From: Gemmatimonadota bacterium
Lineage (GTDB): Bacteria > Gemmatimonadota > Gemmatimonadetes > Gemmatimonadales > Gemmatimonadaceae
DNA: 64,000 nt
Direction: 5' to 3'
NCBI GenBank assembly: GCA_021324775.1
Contig: JAJPIM010000007.1
Location: 1-64,000, forward strand
Shown piece by piece: positions 54,249-63,129 of this stretch (position 1 is the stretch's first letter; each line of letters opens with the position of its first letter). The notes under the pieces are model-generated. The model searched no databases and was not told where the DNA came from. It saw only the letters and a program-made list of their open reading frames with translations. The position numbers were made by a program, and so were the translations under genes.

Positions 54249-56591
54249 ATGCTCGCACTCGCTAAGATTTCACGGGTTCCACCAATCGGAGCGTTCGTCG
54301 TGACGGGGATTCTGCGCGGCTCAGGCGTGGCGACCTCCGCTCTCGTGGCAGGGCTGCTCTGCGCCGCCACGGCGCGGGCACAGATCATTCAGGGAACCGT
54401 CCGGAGCGGCGGCGCACCCCTCGTCGGCGCGACGGTCCGTCTTCTCGAGCTCGATCGCGTGCAGCGCACGGATGCACAGGGCGCGTTCCGGTTTACGGAC
54501 GTGCCCAACGGGACGTATCGGGTGTATGCCGGCATCCTCGGATACGTGTCCACCACCGACACCGTGCGCGCCACCGGCAGCGTAGCGTCGGTGTCCTTCA
54601 ACCTGACCGCATCCGCGATTCCGCTCAAGGAGATCGTCGTCTCCGGTTCGCCCGCCGCACGCCCAGCCGACGAACAGTACCAATCGGTCGAATCCAAGTC
54701 CGAAGTCGATTTCGACAACAGCCCGGGAATGAGCTTCGCGGAGAAGGTGACCGACCTGCCTGGGGTGACGGCGCGCTGGAACGGATCAGCACCGTCTCGG
54801 CCGATCCTTCGAGGGTTGGGCGACAACGAAGTGCTGGTCCTGGAGGATGGGCTTCGCATGGGTGACATCGCCACCTACGATCCGGCTCACGCAACGCCCA
54901 TCGATGCGTTGAGCATCGCGCAGATCGACGTGGTGCGAGGACCAGCGACCATTCTCTACGGCCCCAATACCATCGGTGGGCTCGTCAACGTGATCACCAA
55001 CCTGGTACCCGTGGCGTCCGACCATCCCCTCTCAGGCACGGCGGTCGTGGAAGGCAACAGCGTGAGCAACGAGTACGCGGGTTACGTCAATAACGTCTAT
55101 ACACTCGGCCGCTCCGCATTCCGGGTGTCGGCGGGGGGACTGCACTCGGGTGACATCGGGATTCCCGCCGGCACTTACACCGTGCCCGGGACGGATGTCG
55201 GCTTCCACCTCAACCGGATTCCGCAGTCCGGCGACCGCACCGGTGAGGGAGGAATCGGCTACTCGTATCAGAGCGCGTTCGGCGTGGTCGGCATTGGTGT
55301 CAATCATTTCGAGACGAATTACGGCGTGCCCGGCGTGCCGCCCAACACCGGCTGGTTGACCGACCCGCCGACCACCTCGCGAATTGCGCAGCAGCGCAAC
55401 ACGGTGGAATTCCGCACGCTCGTGAACATCGGCAGCGGGTGGCTGGATCGCGTCAAGCTCTCGGGCAGCTACAACGATTATGCGCACTCCGAATTCCCGA
55501 CGGTCGAGGACTCCGCCGGCGTGTCCGACCCGCAGGCCAACCATTTCGACAAGCGGGAATTCAACGGAGTGCTCCAGTTCGAGCAGACCCCGGTGGGCAA
55601 ACTGAGCGGCACGCTCGGGTTGTGGACGGACGTTCAAGATCTGACCATCGAGGGGCAGCAGCCATTGGGCCCCAACTCCCGCACGACTGGATTTGCCGGG
55701 TATGCCTATGAGGAGTACCAACTGGCGGGGCACACGCGCCTGCAGGCGGCCGCCAGGTGGGACTACAACGGGATCCAGACTCGCCCGTATCCCCAGTCCC
55801 AGGACTCGGTGTTTCAGACGATCCGGGCGTCGCGGGCGACCAATGCCGTCACGGGGTCGCTCGGCGCGGTTCAGGAATTGGGCGCCGGAATTACCGGGTC
55901 GCTGAGCCTCGCCCGCTCGTTCCGGGCGCCCACGGTGCAGGAGCTGTTTGCGAACGGCCTCGATGCGTCGAGCGGGACGTACTCGATCGGCGATGCCACG
56001 CTGGGACCGGAGAGCGGGTATGGCGTGGACGCCTCGCTCAAGGGCGGATTTGCGCGCGCGGTCTTCGAGATCTCGCCCTACCTCAACTACATCGACCACT
56101 ACATCTACGGGTTCCTGAACGGCGACACCGTGCAGGGGTTTCCCGTGCGCCAATTCACCGCCAGCGATGCGAGGCTGATGGGCTTCGAGGCCGCGGCCAC
56201 CGTGGCACCGGTGCAGTTCATCGCGCTTCGGGCGAGCGCGGACTACGTGAACGCTGAGAATACACAGCTCGATGTGCCGCTCCCATTCATCCCGCCCCTC
56301 CGCGGCCTGCTGCGCGCCACGTATCAGGATCAGAAGTACATGGGAACGGTCGAGTGGCGTGCGGCCGCGAGCCAGACACGCCTCGGTGTGGGTGATACCC
56401 CGACGGCCGGATGGGCGATCTTGAATCTCGGTACCGGCATCCGTTTGACACAGGCAAGCGTGGTCCACAACATCAGCATCCACATCGACAACGTGTTCAA
56501 CCGGGTATACCGCGACAATCTGTCGGTGATCAAGGATTTCGTGCCGCAACCGGGGCGTGGGCTTCGGCTCAACTACGAGCTCCTCTACTGA
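54249..56591 (+). CDS. TonB-dependent outer-membrane receptor
   Basis: A 780-residue receptor. A signal peptide (about 15-37, ending TARAQ) precedes a carboxypeptidase-regulatory-like beta domain (GTVRSGGAPLVGATVRLLEL, FRFTDVPNGTYRVYAGILGY), the plug (TDLPGVTARW, LRGLGDNEVLVLEDGLRMGD, VVRGPATILYGPNTIGGLVN) and the 22-strand barrel, ending in HIDNVFNRVYRDNLSV and GLRLNYELLY. It imports siderophores, metals or other large nutrients with TonB. The next two genes on the other strand deal with chromate and copper, so a metal chelate is possible but unproven. Confidence 0.93.
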   Translation: MLALAKISRVPPIGAFVVTGILRGSGVATSALVAGLLCAATARAQIIQGTVRSGGAPLVGATVRLLELDRVQRTDAQGAFRFTDVPNGTYRVYAGILGYVSTTDTVRATGSVASVSFNLTASAIPLKEIVVSGSPAARPADEQYQSVESKSEVDFDNSPGMSFAEKVTDLPGVTARWNGSAPSRPILRGLGDNEVLVLEDGLRMGDIATYDPAHATPIDALSIAQIDVVRGPATILYGPNTIGGLVNVITNLVPVASDHPLSGTAVVEGNSVSNEYAGYVNNVYTLGRSAFRVSAGGLHSGDIGIPAGTYTVPGTDVGFHLNRIPQSGDRTGEGGIGYSYQSAFGVVGIGVNHFETNYGVPGVPPNTGWLTDPPTTSRIAQQRNTVEFRTLVNIGSGWLDRVKLSGSYNDYAHSEFPTVEDSAGVSDPQANHFDKREFNGVLQFEQTPVGKLSGTLGLWTDVQDLTIEGQQPLGPNSRTTGFAGYAYEEYQLAGHTRLQAAARWDYNGIQTRPYPQSQDSVFQTIRASRATNAVTGSLGAVQELGAGITGSLSLARSFRAPTVQELFANGLDASSGTYSIGDATLGPESGYGVDASLKGGFARAVFEISPYLNYIDHYIYGFLNGDTVQGFPVRQFTASDARLMGFEAAATVAPVQFIALRASADYVNAENTQLDVPLPFIPPLRGLLRATYQDQKYMGTVEWRAAASQTRLGVGDTPTAGWAILNLGTGIRLTQASVVHNISIHIDNVFNRVYRDNLSVIKDFVPQPGRGLRLNYELLY

Positions 56592-57805
56592 AAGCCGGCG
56601 CTCCTCACGAGCACCGCCGCCACCACCGTGAGCACGACGACGGCGATCGGCGGCGTCCGCCACCGCTCCAGCAGTAGAAACCCCGCCAGCGCAATCGCGA
56701 GATCCCGTCCGGTGATGACGGCAGTGCGCCAGATGGGATCGTAGAGCGCGGCGCCGAGGAGGCCGACGACCGCTGCATTTACACCGGCGAGCGCACCCCG
56801 CGCGGCCGGGCGACGGCCGATCCAGGTCCACACCGGGATTCCGGCGAGCGCGATGAGCAGGCCGGGCAAGAACATGCAGAGGAGTGCCACCGCGGCCCAG
56901 AGCGGGGCGAGCCCTGCGGGCGCGACGATCGCACCCAGATATGAGGACACCGTGAAGAGCGGACCGGGGACGGCCTGCGCCATGCCGTAGCCCGCGAGGA
57001 ACGTGTTGTCCGACATCCACCCACTTGGCACGAGCGCATCGCGAAGTAGCGGCAGCACGACGTGGCCGCCTCCAAAGACAAGCGCTCCGGCGCGATAAAA
57101 CACACCCGCGAGCGCCACGAGCGTATGGCCGGTCCTGAAGACCGAGAACAGGACCAGGAGTCCGACGAAGAGCACCAGTGCGGCGACACCAGCCCGACGG
57201 TCCACTGGCATCGCGGGCGGTCTTGCCACCGAATCCGTCCCCCTGCAGAGGAGTGCGCCGCCCAACGCACCACCGATCAGCACGGCGACCTGCATGAACG
57301 GACCGCCAACACCGAGCAACAGGACCGCCGCCGCCAGTGCGAGTGCCGTCCGTGTGCGGTCCGGACACAAGCGTGGTGCCATGTTCCAGACCGCTTGCGC
57401 CACCACGGCTACGGCGACCAGCGCGAGCCCGTGCAAGACAGGCGCAGTCCCTGACGCGTCCAGGTGCGGCGCCAGGATCGCGAACGCATACAATATGATC
57501 GCCGACGGTAACGTGAACCCGGCCCAGGCAGCCAGCCCGCCCGCCCATCCGGCGCGTATGAGCCCGACGAGGAATCCCACCTGGCTGCTCGCCGGCCCCG
57601 GCAACATCTGACAGAGCGCCACCAGGCCTGCGTACTCATCGCTCGACAGCCACCGCCGCTGCCGCACATAGGTCCTCTCGAAATAGCCCAGGTGCGCGAT
57701 CGGGCCGCCGAACGATGTCAGGCCAAGCCCGAGCGCGACGCCGAACACTTCGCTCGCGCTGCCATCCTGCCCGGCGGGCGGATCGGCCGCGGCCCGCTCA
57801 CTCAC
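56585..57805 (-). CDS. chrA: Chromate transporter
   Basis: A 406-residue long-chain CHR protein of two homologous halves. The first has GLTSFGGPIAHLGYFERTYV and CQMLPGPASSQVGFLVG; the second has GALVFGGGHVVLPLLRD and GMAQAVPGPLFTVSSYLGA. About ten to eleven membrane spans. It exports chromate. Start GTG 57805 overlaps the multicopper oxidase stop (GTGA), and its stop overlaps the end of the TonB gene by 7 bases on the other strand. Confidence 0.93.
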   Translation of the reverse strand: MSERAAADPPAGQDGSASEVFGVALGLGLTSFGGPIAHLGYFERTYVRQRRWLSSDEYAGLVALCQMLPGPASSQVGFLVGLIRAGWAGGLAAWAGFTLPSAIILYAFAILAPHLDASGTAPVLHGLALVAVAVVAQAVWNMAPRLCPDRTRTALALAAAVLLLGVGGPFMQVAVLIGGALGGALLCRGTDSVARPPAMPVDRRAGVAALVLFVGLLVLFSVFRTGHTLVALAGVFYRAGALVFGGGHVVLPLLRDALVPSGWMSDNTFLAGYGMAQAVPGPLFTVSSYLGAIVAPAGLAPLWAAVALLCMFLPGLLIALAGIPVWTWIGRRPAARGALAGVNAAVVGLLGAALYDPIWRTAVITGRDLAIALAGFLLLERWRTPPIAVVVLTVVAAVLVRSAGFQ

Positions 57806-59268
57806 GCGTAGTCGAACAGCGCCATGAACCCGAAGTCCATGTGCAGTTGCTGGTGGCAGTGAAACAGCGTGCGCCCGGGGTAGTTCGCGGTGAAGTCTAT
57901 GTCCATCGTCTGGTAGCCGTTCAGCATAACGACGTCCTTGAGGACGCCGGCGGTGGGCACCTCCATGATGCGCGTCAGCTCGAAGGTGTGCCGATGCAGA
58001 TGGATCGGATGGATATCGTCGCTCGCGTTGTGCATGCGCAGCCGATAGCGCTTGCCCTGTTGGAGATGGAACATGGGCTCCATCCGATCCCGCGCGAACG
58101 ATATGCCATTGATCGTCCACTCGTTGAAGCCATCGTTCGACGCGTTGTTCTTCGCGAACGTCATCTCGATGATCTCGTCGGGCACCGCCGCTGCCGGAGC
58201 AGGCCGGCCGAAGCGCGTGTAGTTCCAGTGAAACGGCGGCGGCGGGGTCCAAACTGGCTTACCTGTACGCCCGGCGTACTCGATGACAATGCCCATCCCA
58301 TGTCCGCGGTCGTCGTCAGCCAGGTCGCCCATGATCCAGACGCCCGGATGGCGCATCTCGACCACTGCCGAGACGCGCTCGGCCGTGCCGATCCACAGCA
58401 CCGGAACCGTGACCGGTGCGGGCAGTGGGTTGCCGTCCAGCGCCACCACGGCAAACGTGTGCCCCGGGAGTGCCAGGCTGCGGATCTCCGTCGCGCTTCC
58501 GTTGAGCACGTGGAACAACACGCGCTCCCCGGCGCGCACCCGAATCGGGTCCCCGTGACCCAGCACGCGGCCGTTGATCGAGAAGAGCCGATACCCAACC
58601 TCGTAGCCGTGCGGCATCCCCTTGGCCAACGAAGCATGCATCGCGGATTCTCCCGTATGCTTCAACGCGGCGTCGGGCGCCGAGGGCGCGAGAAAGTCCT
58701 GCGCCATGTCGCCGCCACGTGAGAGGAAGGGCTCGAACTCCTTGAGCACGAGAAAGACCTCGCGGTCGTAGCGACCGTCGTCGTGCCGAGGTGCGATGTA
58801 CACCGGGCCGATCTGTCCGCTGTACTGTCCGCTGTTCAGGTCCGCCCCCGCGCGGTTGTGCGTATGATAGAAGCGAAGCCCGGCCGGCCCGGGCGTGAAC
58901 TCGATGCGCCGCATCCCGCGCGCCGGAACGAATGGTGTACCCTCCTCTTCGGCTCCGTCGACGTCCACCGGAACTGTCTGGCCGTGCCAGTGCAACTGTT
59001 CCGGCACATCCGTTTCATTGACGATGTCGACGACCGCGCGCTCTCCTTCGGTGAAGCGCAGGAGCGGCCCCGGGAACTGCCCGTTATAGGTCGTCGTGGA
59101 GATGATGCGATCCGGCGCGAGCTCGATGAGGCCGGTGCCGATCCGGATGGTGTAGTCGGGAACCTGGCCAAGCGCACGACTCGCGGTCCGAACAAACGTT
59201 GGGGCATGGCCGGCGGCTGCGGCGACCGCACCGAGTCGCGCGAGGAACTCTCGCCGGCCGAGCGACAT
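57802..59268 (-). CDS. Multicopper oxidase, Tat-exported
   Basis: A 488-residue oxidase. The signal is GRREFLARLGAVAAAAGHAP. All four copper blocks are present: HWHGQTVPV, YHTHNRAG, HPIHLHRHTFEL and HCHQQLHMDFGFM (type 1 Cys and type 2/3 His). Probably oxidises Cu(I) or another metal in the periplasm. Start ATG 59268 (MSLGRREF) rather than the long upstream ORF. Directly coupled to chrA. Confidence 0.92.
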   Translation of the reverse strand: MSLGRREFLARLGAVAAAAGHAPTFVRTASRALGQVPDYTIRIGTGLIELAPDRIISTTTYNGQFPGPLLRFTEGERAVVDIVNETDVPEQLHWHGQTVPVDVDGAEEEGTPFVPARGMRRIEFTPGPAGLRFYHTHNRAGADLNSGQYSGQIGPVYIAPRHDDGRYDREVFLVLKEFEPFLSRGGDMAQDFLAPSAPDAALKHTGESAMHASLAKGMPHGYEVGYRLFSINGRVLGHGDPIRVRAGERVLFHVLNGSATEIRSLALPGHTFAVVALDGNPLPAPVTVPVLWIGTAERVSAVVEMRHPGVWIMGDLADDDRGHGMGIVIEYAGRTGKPVWTPPPPFHWNYTRFGRPAPAAAVPDEIIEMTFAKNNASNDGFNEWTINGISFARDRMEPMFHLQQGKRYRLRMHNASDDIHPIHLHRHTFELTRIMEVPTAGVLKDVVMLNGYQTMDIDFTANYPGRTLFHCHQQLHMDFGFMALFDYA

Positions 59269-59291
59269 CAGCGGGGAATTGCGGACTGTGG

Positions 59292-59449
59292 CGAGACTTG
59301 GTCGCTCGGAGAGTTGGGGGCCGTTCTCGAACGGCCCCCGCTGCTTAGGGCTGCAGCAACGAGTTGCAGATCGTGGAGTTCGCGGGCCGGCACGGTGTGG
59401 CGACGAGACTTGGTCGCTCGGCGAGTTTGGGGCCGTTGCCCGAAAGGGG
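59292..59449. repeat. Pair of 45-base direct repeats with a long hairpin, upstream of the multicopper oxidase
   Basis: CGAGACTTGGTCGCTCGG begins both copies (59292 and 59404, 112 bases apart), which continue with GAGTT(G/T)GGGGCCGTT. In the first copy the end folds into GGGGGCCGTTC / GAACGGCCCCC (59316-59339), nearly without a loop. It lies between the TMEM175 and multicopper oxidase genes, which run in the same direction. Confidence 0.6.
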
Positions 59450-59487
59450 CGACCTGCGGTTCCCGAACGGGGCGAAACCATCGTCCC

Positions 59488-60108
59488 CTACATCTCGCCA
59501 CGACTGGGCTCCAGATCCTTGTCGACACCGCGGGGCACCACAAAATACAGCACGATCGTGATGTAGAGTGCGAAACTGACAACCGGGAGAAACAGGGCGA
59601 CGAGCGCCGCAAGGGCGTAAGTGAGCCATCCAACGCGAAAGGCGACAACGGTGCCTCGGATATACCGAGCGTTCACAGATTCGTCAAACGCATGCGACCG
59701 AACCAGGTGCCACAGCATCAGGTTGTACGATGTGCCACACATGGAGAGCACCACACCGTACAGAAACGTCGCGGCGTGCGTCGTCGGATACGCACCAAGC
59801 GTGGCCGTCACAAAGGGGATGAGCGCGGTACTCCCGAGCAACAGAAGGTTCAGGAATACGGTCTTGCGGTCGACACGAGCGACGAGCCGAAACAAGGCGT
59901 GGTGATTCTGCCACATGAGACCGATCACGGCGAAGCTGAGTGCGTACGCAATCAGATTCGGCCAGAGCTTGAGAAGCTCACGTGTCAGGTCGGCGTCCGT
60001 CGGCCACTTGGCGTCGCCGTGCATCGGGACCGTGAACCCGAGGACCAGCAACGTGATCGCAAAGGCAAATACGCCATCGGAAAAGGCTTCGAACCGTCCT
60101 TTGTTCAT
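59488..60108 (-). CDS. TMEM175-family (DUF1211) potassium channel-like protein
   Basis: A 206-residue six-span protein. MNKGRFEAFSDGVFAFAITL has the hallmark FSDGxxAI-like filter region, and NLIAYALSFAVIGLMWQNHH follows, as in bacterial TMEM175. Bacterial members form tetrameric K+ channels. Start 60108. Confidence 0.9.
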   Translation of the reverse strand: MNKGRFEAFSDGVFAFAITLLVLGFTVPMHGDAKWPTDADLTRELLKLWPNLIAYALSFAVIGLMWQNHHALFRLVARVDRKTVFLNLLLLGSTALIPFVTATLGAYPTTHAATFLYGVVLSMCGTSYNLMLWHLVRSHAFDESVNARYIRGTVVAFRVGWLTYALAALVALFLPVVSFALYITIVLYFVVPRGVDKDLEPSRGEM

Positions 60109-60322
60109 GTTGGAATGTACCGTTGAGTCTCGTGGACGCGGAACAGCAGAGAGTACAAAGTGGAAAGTCGAAAGTAGAGAGGGCGGGGCGGGGCGCTGGC
60201 ACCGTTTGGGGAGGAGATCGTTCGCGTCGTATATTGGCTCCTTGTGGCCGCCGCATCGCCTGCGGCCGCCCAGGCGGCCGTGGACTGTATCGGTGCCAGT
60301 TGGGGACTCGGAGGCAGGTACA

Positions 60323-60955
60323 ATGAGCGCTGACCATGGTGGAATGAAAGACCATTGGGATCGCCTGTACACTGAGAAGGCCTCGACGGAACTGAGCTGG
60401 TATCAGCCGGTGCTGACACGTTCCCTCGAGCTCATGCGGGATGCCGCTATCGAGAAGACGGCGTCGATCATCGATGTCGGAGGCGGAGATTCGACACTGG
60501 TCGATGCACTGCTCGCCATCGGCTTCGTGAACATTACAGTCCTGGACTTGTCGAGCGCGGCGCTGGAGCGGTCGCGCGCGCGAATCGGCGATGCGGCGCG
60601 CTCGGTGAGGTGGGTAGTGGCGAGCGTCCTCGATGCCGGCTTACCACCCGCGAGTGCCGACCTGTGGCACGACCGTGCGGTGTTTCATTTTCTGACTGAC
60701 GTCGCCGAGCGCAATGCCTACATCGAGCAGGTGCGCCGGGTGGTTCGGCCGGGTGGTCATGTCATCGTGGCGACGTTCGCCGAGGATGGGCCGGCGAGTT
60801 GTAGCGGATTGCCTGTGGAGCGGTACTCCGCGGGACGCCTGCATTCGACGTTCGGCGAGGGATTCCGATTGCTGGGATCCGAGCGGGAGACACACCACAC
60901 GCCAGCGGGCCGAGATCAGCCATTCGTCTACTGCTGGTGCCGTCACGATCCATAG
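60323..60955 (+). CDS. Class I SAM-dependent methyltransferase
   Basis: A 210-residue enzyme. HWDRLYTEKASTELSWYQP is a start block typical of small-molecule methyltransferases (thiol/tellurite-like). IIDVGGGDSTLVDALL is motif I, VLDLSSAALERSRARIG the acidic loop, and VRRVVRPGGHVIVATF follows. GGAGG at 60310 places the start at ATG 60323. Substrate unknown. Confidence 0.88.
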   Translation: MSADHGGMKDHWDRLYTEKASTELSWYQPVLTRSLELMRDAAIEKTASIIDVGGGDSTLVDALLAIGFVNITVLDLSSAALERSRARIGDAARSVRWVVASVLDAGLPPASADLWHDRAVFHFLTDVAERNAYIEQVRRVVRPGGHVIVATFAEDGPASCSGLPVERYSAGRLHSTFGEGFRLLGSERETHHTPAGRDQPFVYCWCRHDP

Positions 60956-61007
60956 TGTGCGTGGCGGTCACGGCGGACGCTGAGCCCCGACACTCCAGGG
61001 TGGCCGC

Positions 61008-61607
61008 ATGAACATGATCTTCGGCACGGACAACTCGACGGATGCGGCCCATCGTCCGGGCTGCTTTTTTGGTGCCGCCGAGTCTTGCAGGGCGATCGAT
61101 GGGGTGCTGGGTCACGTCGTAAACGGGTTCCTTTTACGCCCGTACGCGTCCGTGCTGCTCGTGGTGTTTGTGTTTGCGAGCACCGGGTGCGTGTATCCGA
61201 GGCGCTATGTGGATGATCTCACCCGTGGCAATCACGTGGTGGTGACATTGACGGACGAGGGGATTCCCGATATGGCGCCGCGGTTGGGGCAGGGCGTGTT
61301 CCTGGTGAAGGGAGAGGTACAGTCGGTCGGTGACTCGGCGCTGACGCTGGCGGTGTGGCGGACCGAGTCTACGACCGGAGTCTTGTCCGGGGATCGTCCG
61401 ACGGCGGTGCCGCGGGTCGGGGACGTGGTCGCGATCCCGCGGGCCGACATCGCGACGGTGCGTAGGCGGCAGGTATCCGCACCGGGGGTGATCATCGCGG
61501 CGACGGCCATCGCCGGGGCGACGATCGCGGCGATCGCGATCAGTGCGCACGCGCATCCCGACAAGCTGCCGCCGTCGCGGCCGGCGGCGTCGCCGGCGAC
61601 TCCGTAG
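61008..61607 (+). CDS. Hypothetical lipoprotein
   Basis: A 199-residue ORF. A signal with lipobox (ASVLLVVFVFASTGC) occurs about 60 residues in, so the true start is probably internal (for example GTG near 61109). After it comes a beta-rich part (HVVVTLTDEGIPDMAPRLGQ, QSVGDSALTLAVWRTEST) and a hydrophobic helix (APGVIIAATAIAGATIAAIA) before a Pro-rich tail. No family known. Confidence 0.6.
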   Translation: MNMIFGTDNSTDAAHRPGCFFGAAESCRAIDGVLGHVVNGFLLRPYASVLLVVFVFASTGCVYPRRYVDDLTRGNHVVVTLTDEGIPDMAPRLGQGVFLVKGEVQSVGDSALTLAVWRTESTTGVLSGDRPTAVPRVGDVVAIPRADIATVRRRQVSAPGVIIAATAIAGATIAAIAISAHAHPDKLPPSRPAASPATP

Positions 61608-61674
61608 AGAGAGGGGCGAGGGGAAGCGGGCGCGGGGCTGGGGAACGTGGCCGCCCGCGCGCACGACGCGGGCC

Positions 61675-61700
61675 TTGACATCAACGTTTACAGATGTAAT
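61675..61700 (+). promoter_or_regulatory. Candidate BlaI/CopY-type operator and promoter
   Basis: TTGACA (61675-61680) is followed by the palindrome TTACAGATGTAA (61688-61699), which contains the core TACAnnTGTA used by CopY and close to that of BlaI/MecI. It lies about 67 bases before the FGE-like gene, the first of an operon ending in a BlaI-family repressor and its M56 sensor, so self-control by that repressor is likely. Confidence 0.6.
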
Positions 61701-61766
61701 CGTTCACCCAAGCGGGCCCGTTCGGCGCGGTCAGCACACATCACCCCAACTGAGGACTCACCCCGA

Positions 61767-62720
61767 ATGAAGCGAGCAGGATTCTTCTGTCTGTTGGCGG
61801 GTTGCGTCTTTGCGGTGACCGCCACACGGTCCGGTGCGACAATCGCTGCCTCGAATCCCGCGCGTGTCCTGGACACGGTGTTCCGTGACTGTCCGCAGTG
61901 TCCCGAGATGGTCGTGATCGCGGCCGGCAGTTTCACCATGGGCTCTCCGGCGGCCGAGAAATCGTGGGCGGTGAGCCATGGTGCCAGCATGGAGGCGGTC
62001 TCCGACGAGGCACCCCAACATTCCGTGACGCTGCGGTCCTTCGCATTGGGCAAGTTCGATGTGACGCGAGAGGAGTACGCGCAGTTCGTCCTGGAGACAG
62101 GGCATTCCGCCGGGGATGGATGCTATGCCTACGACGGAGCCCATTTGAACAGCAAGTCGTGGCCCAAGCCGCCGGGCTCGAGCTGGGAGAATCCGGGATT
62201 TGCGCAGACGGAGCGTGACCCGGTGGTGTGCGTGTCGTGGCGGGACGCGCGAGCCTACGTTTCCTGGCTGAATGGCAAGCTACGCCACCCTGGGTCAGCC
62301 GCGGGCCAGGGTCCGTATCGGCTGCCGAGCGAATCGGAATGGGAGTACGCCGCGCGCGCGGGGCGGACAACGCGCTTCTGGTGGGGTGACGACGACGATG
62401 CATCCCCGTACGCTTGGTACAGAGGCAACTCCAGTGGTCACACACATCCGGTGGCGTCGGATCCTCCCAACGCGTTCGGTCTGTATGACATAGCGGGCAA
62501 TGTCTGGCAATGGAACGAGGACTGCTATGCCGAGAGTTATGCCGGCGCGCCGGCGGACGGGGGTGCGGCCGAAGCGGGGGGATCCGATTGCCTCCGAGTG
62601 GACCGGGGCGGATCCTGGGCTTACCCTTCGTGGTTGCTGCGCGCGGCGACGCGCGAGAGAAACCCTGCCGATTACCGGGACAATGTGATGGGGTTCCGGG
62701 TGGCGAAGACGCTGCAGTGA
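61767..62720 (+). CDS. Formylglycine-generating enzyme-like (SUMF1/FGE-sulfatase) exported protein
   Basis: A 317-residue protein with signal MKRAGFFCLLAGCVFAVTAT. The SUMF1 core is complete: MVVIAAGSFTMGS, FALGKFDVTREEYAQFV, VVCVSWRDARAYVSWL, YRLPSESEWEYAARAG, GLYDIAGNVWQW, and the closing DRGGSWAYPSWLLRAATR. Formally the fold of formylglycine-generating enzymes, but many bacterial members have other or no activity. Start ATG 61767. It heads the operon with the BlaI-type regulator, 31 bases downstream. Confidence 0.9.
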   Translation: MKRAGFFCLLAGCVFAVTATRSGATIAASNPARVLDTVFRDCPQCPEMVVIAAGSFTMGSPAAEKSWAVSHGASMEAVSDEAPQHSVTLRSFALGKFDVTREEYAQFVLETGHSAGDGCYAYDGAHLNSKSWPKPPGSSWENPGFAQTERDPVVCVSWRDARAYVSWLNGKLRHPGSAAGQGPYRLPSESEWEYAARAGRTTRFWWGDDDDASPYAWYRGNSSGHTHPVASDPPNAFGLYDIAGNVWQWNEDCYAESYAGAPADGGAAEAGGSDCLRVDRGGSWAYPSWLLRAATRERNPADYRDNVMGFRVAKTLQ

Positions 62721-62751
62721 AACGGGAGCTTGATCTCCTGACCACGCCCTG

Positions 62752-63129
62752 ATGAAGCCACCGGTATCGATCAGCGAGGCGGAGTCGATAGTCCTGGCCG
62801 TATTGTGGCGGACGAGTCCTGCCACAACCGAGGCGGTCGTGGCCGCGCTCGCGCGCCAGCGGCAGTGGCAGGAATCGACGATCAAGACGCTGCTCAATCG
62901 CCTGCTCAAGAAAGGCGCGATCCGCGCGAAGAAAGATGGGCGCCGATACATCTATTCGCCCGTGCTGACGCGGGACCAGTGGCTCTCAAGCGAGAGCGAC
63001 GGGCTGCTCGACCGATTGTTCGGTGGCCGGGTTGCTCCGATGGTGGCGCATTTCAGCAAACACCAGAAGCTGTCCAAGAAAGACATCGCCGAGCTCAAGG
63101 TCCTGATCCAGGGTCTCGGCGATGATTAG
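62752..63129 (+). CDS. BlaI/MecI/CopY-family repressor
   Basis: A 125-residue winged-helix protein: ISEAESIVLAVLWRTSPATT, QWQESTIKTLLNRLLKKGAI, and YIYSPVLTRDQWLSSES, where the sensor protease would cut. The C-terminal dimer helix is LSKKDIAELKVLIQGLG. Stop overlaps the sensor's start (ATGATTAG). Probably binds the TACAnnTGTA box at 61689. Confidence 0.93.
   Translation: MKPPVSISEAESIVLAVLWRTSPATTEAVVAALARQRQWQESTIKTLLNRLLKKGAIRAKKDGRRYIYSPVLTRDQWLSSESDGLLDRLFGGRVAPMVAHFSKHQKLSKKDIAELKVLIQGLGDD

Noticed and set aside
55032-57548. 838-codon minus-strand ORF
   Set aside because: Covers the TonB receptor in antisense and the end of chrA in another frame; composition is that of a GC-rich shadow.
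58783-60126. 447-codon plus-strand ORF
   Set aside because: Antisense to the multicopper oxidase and TMEM175 genes, both strongly supported.
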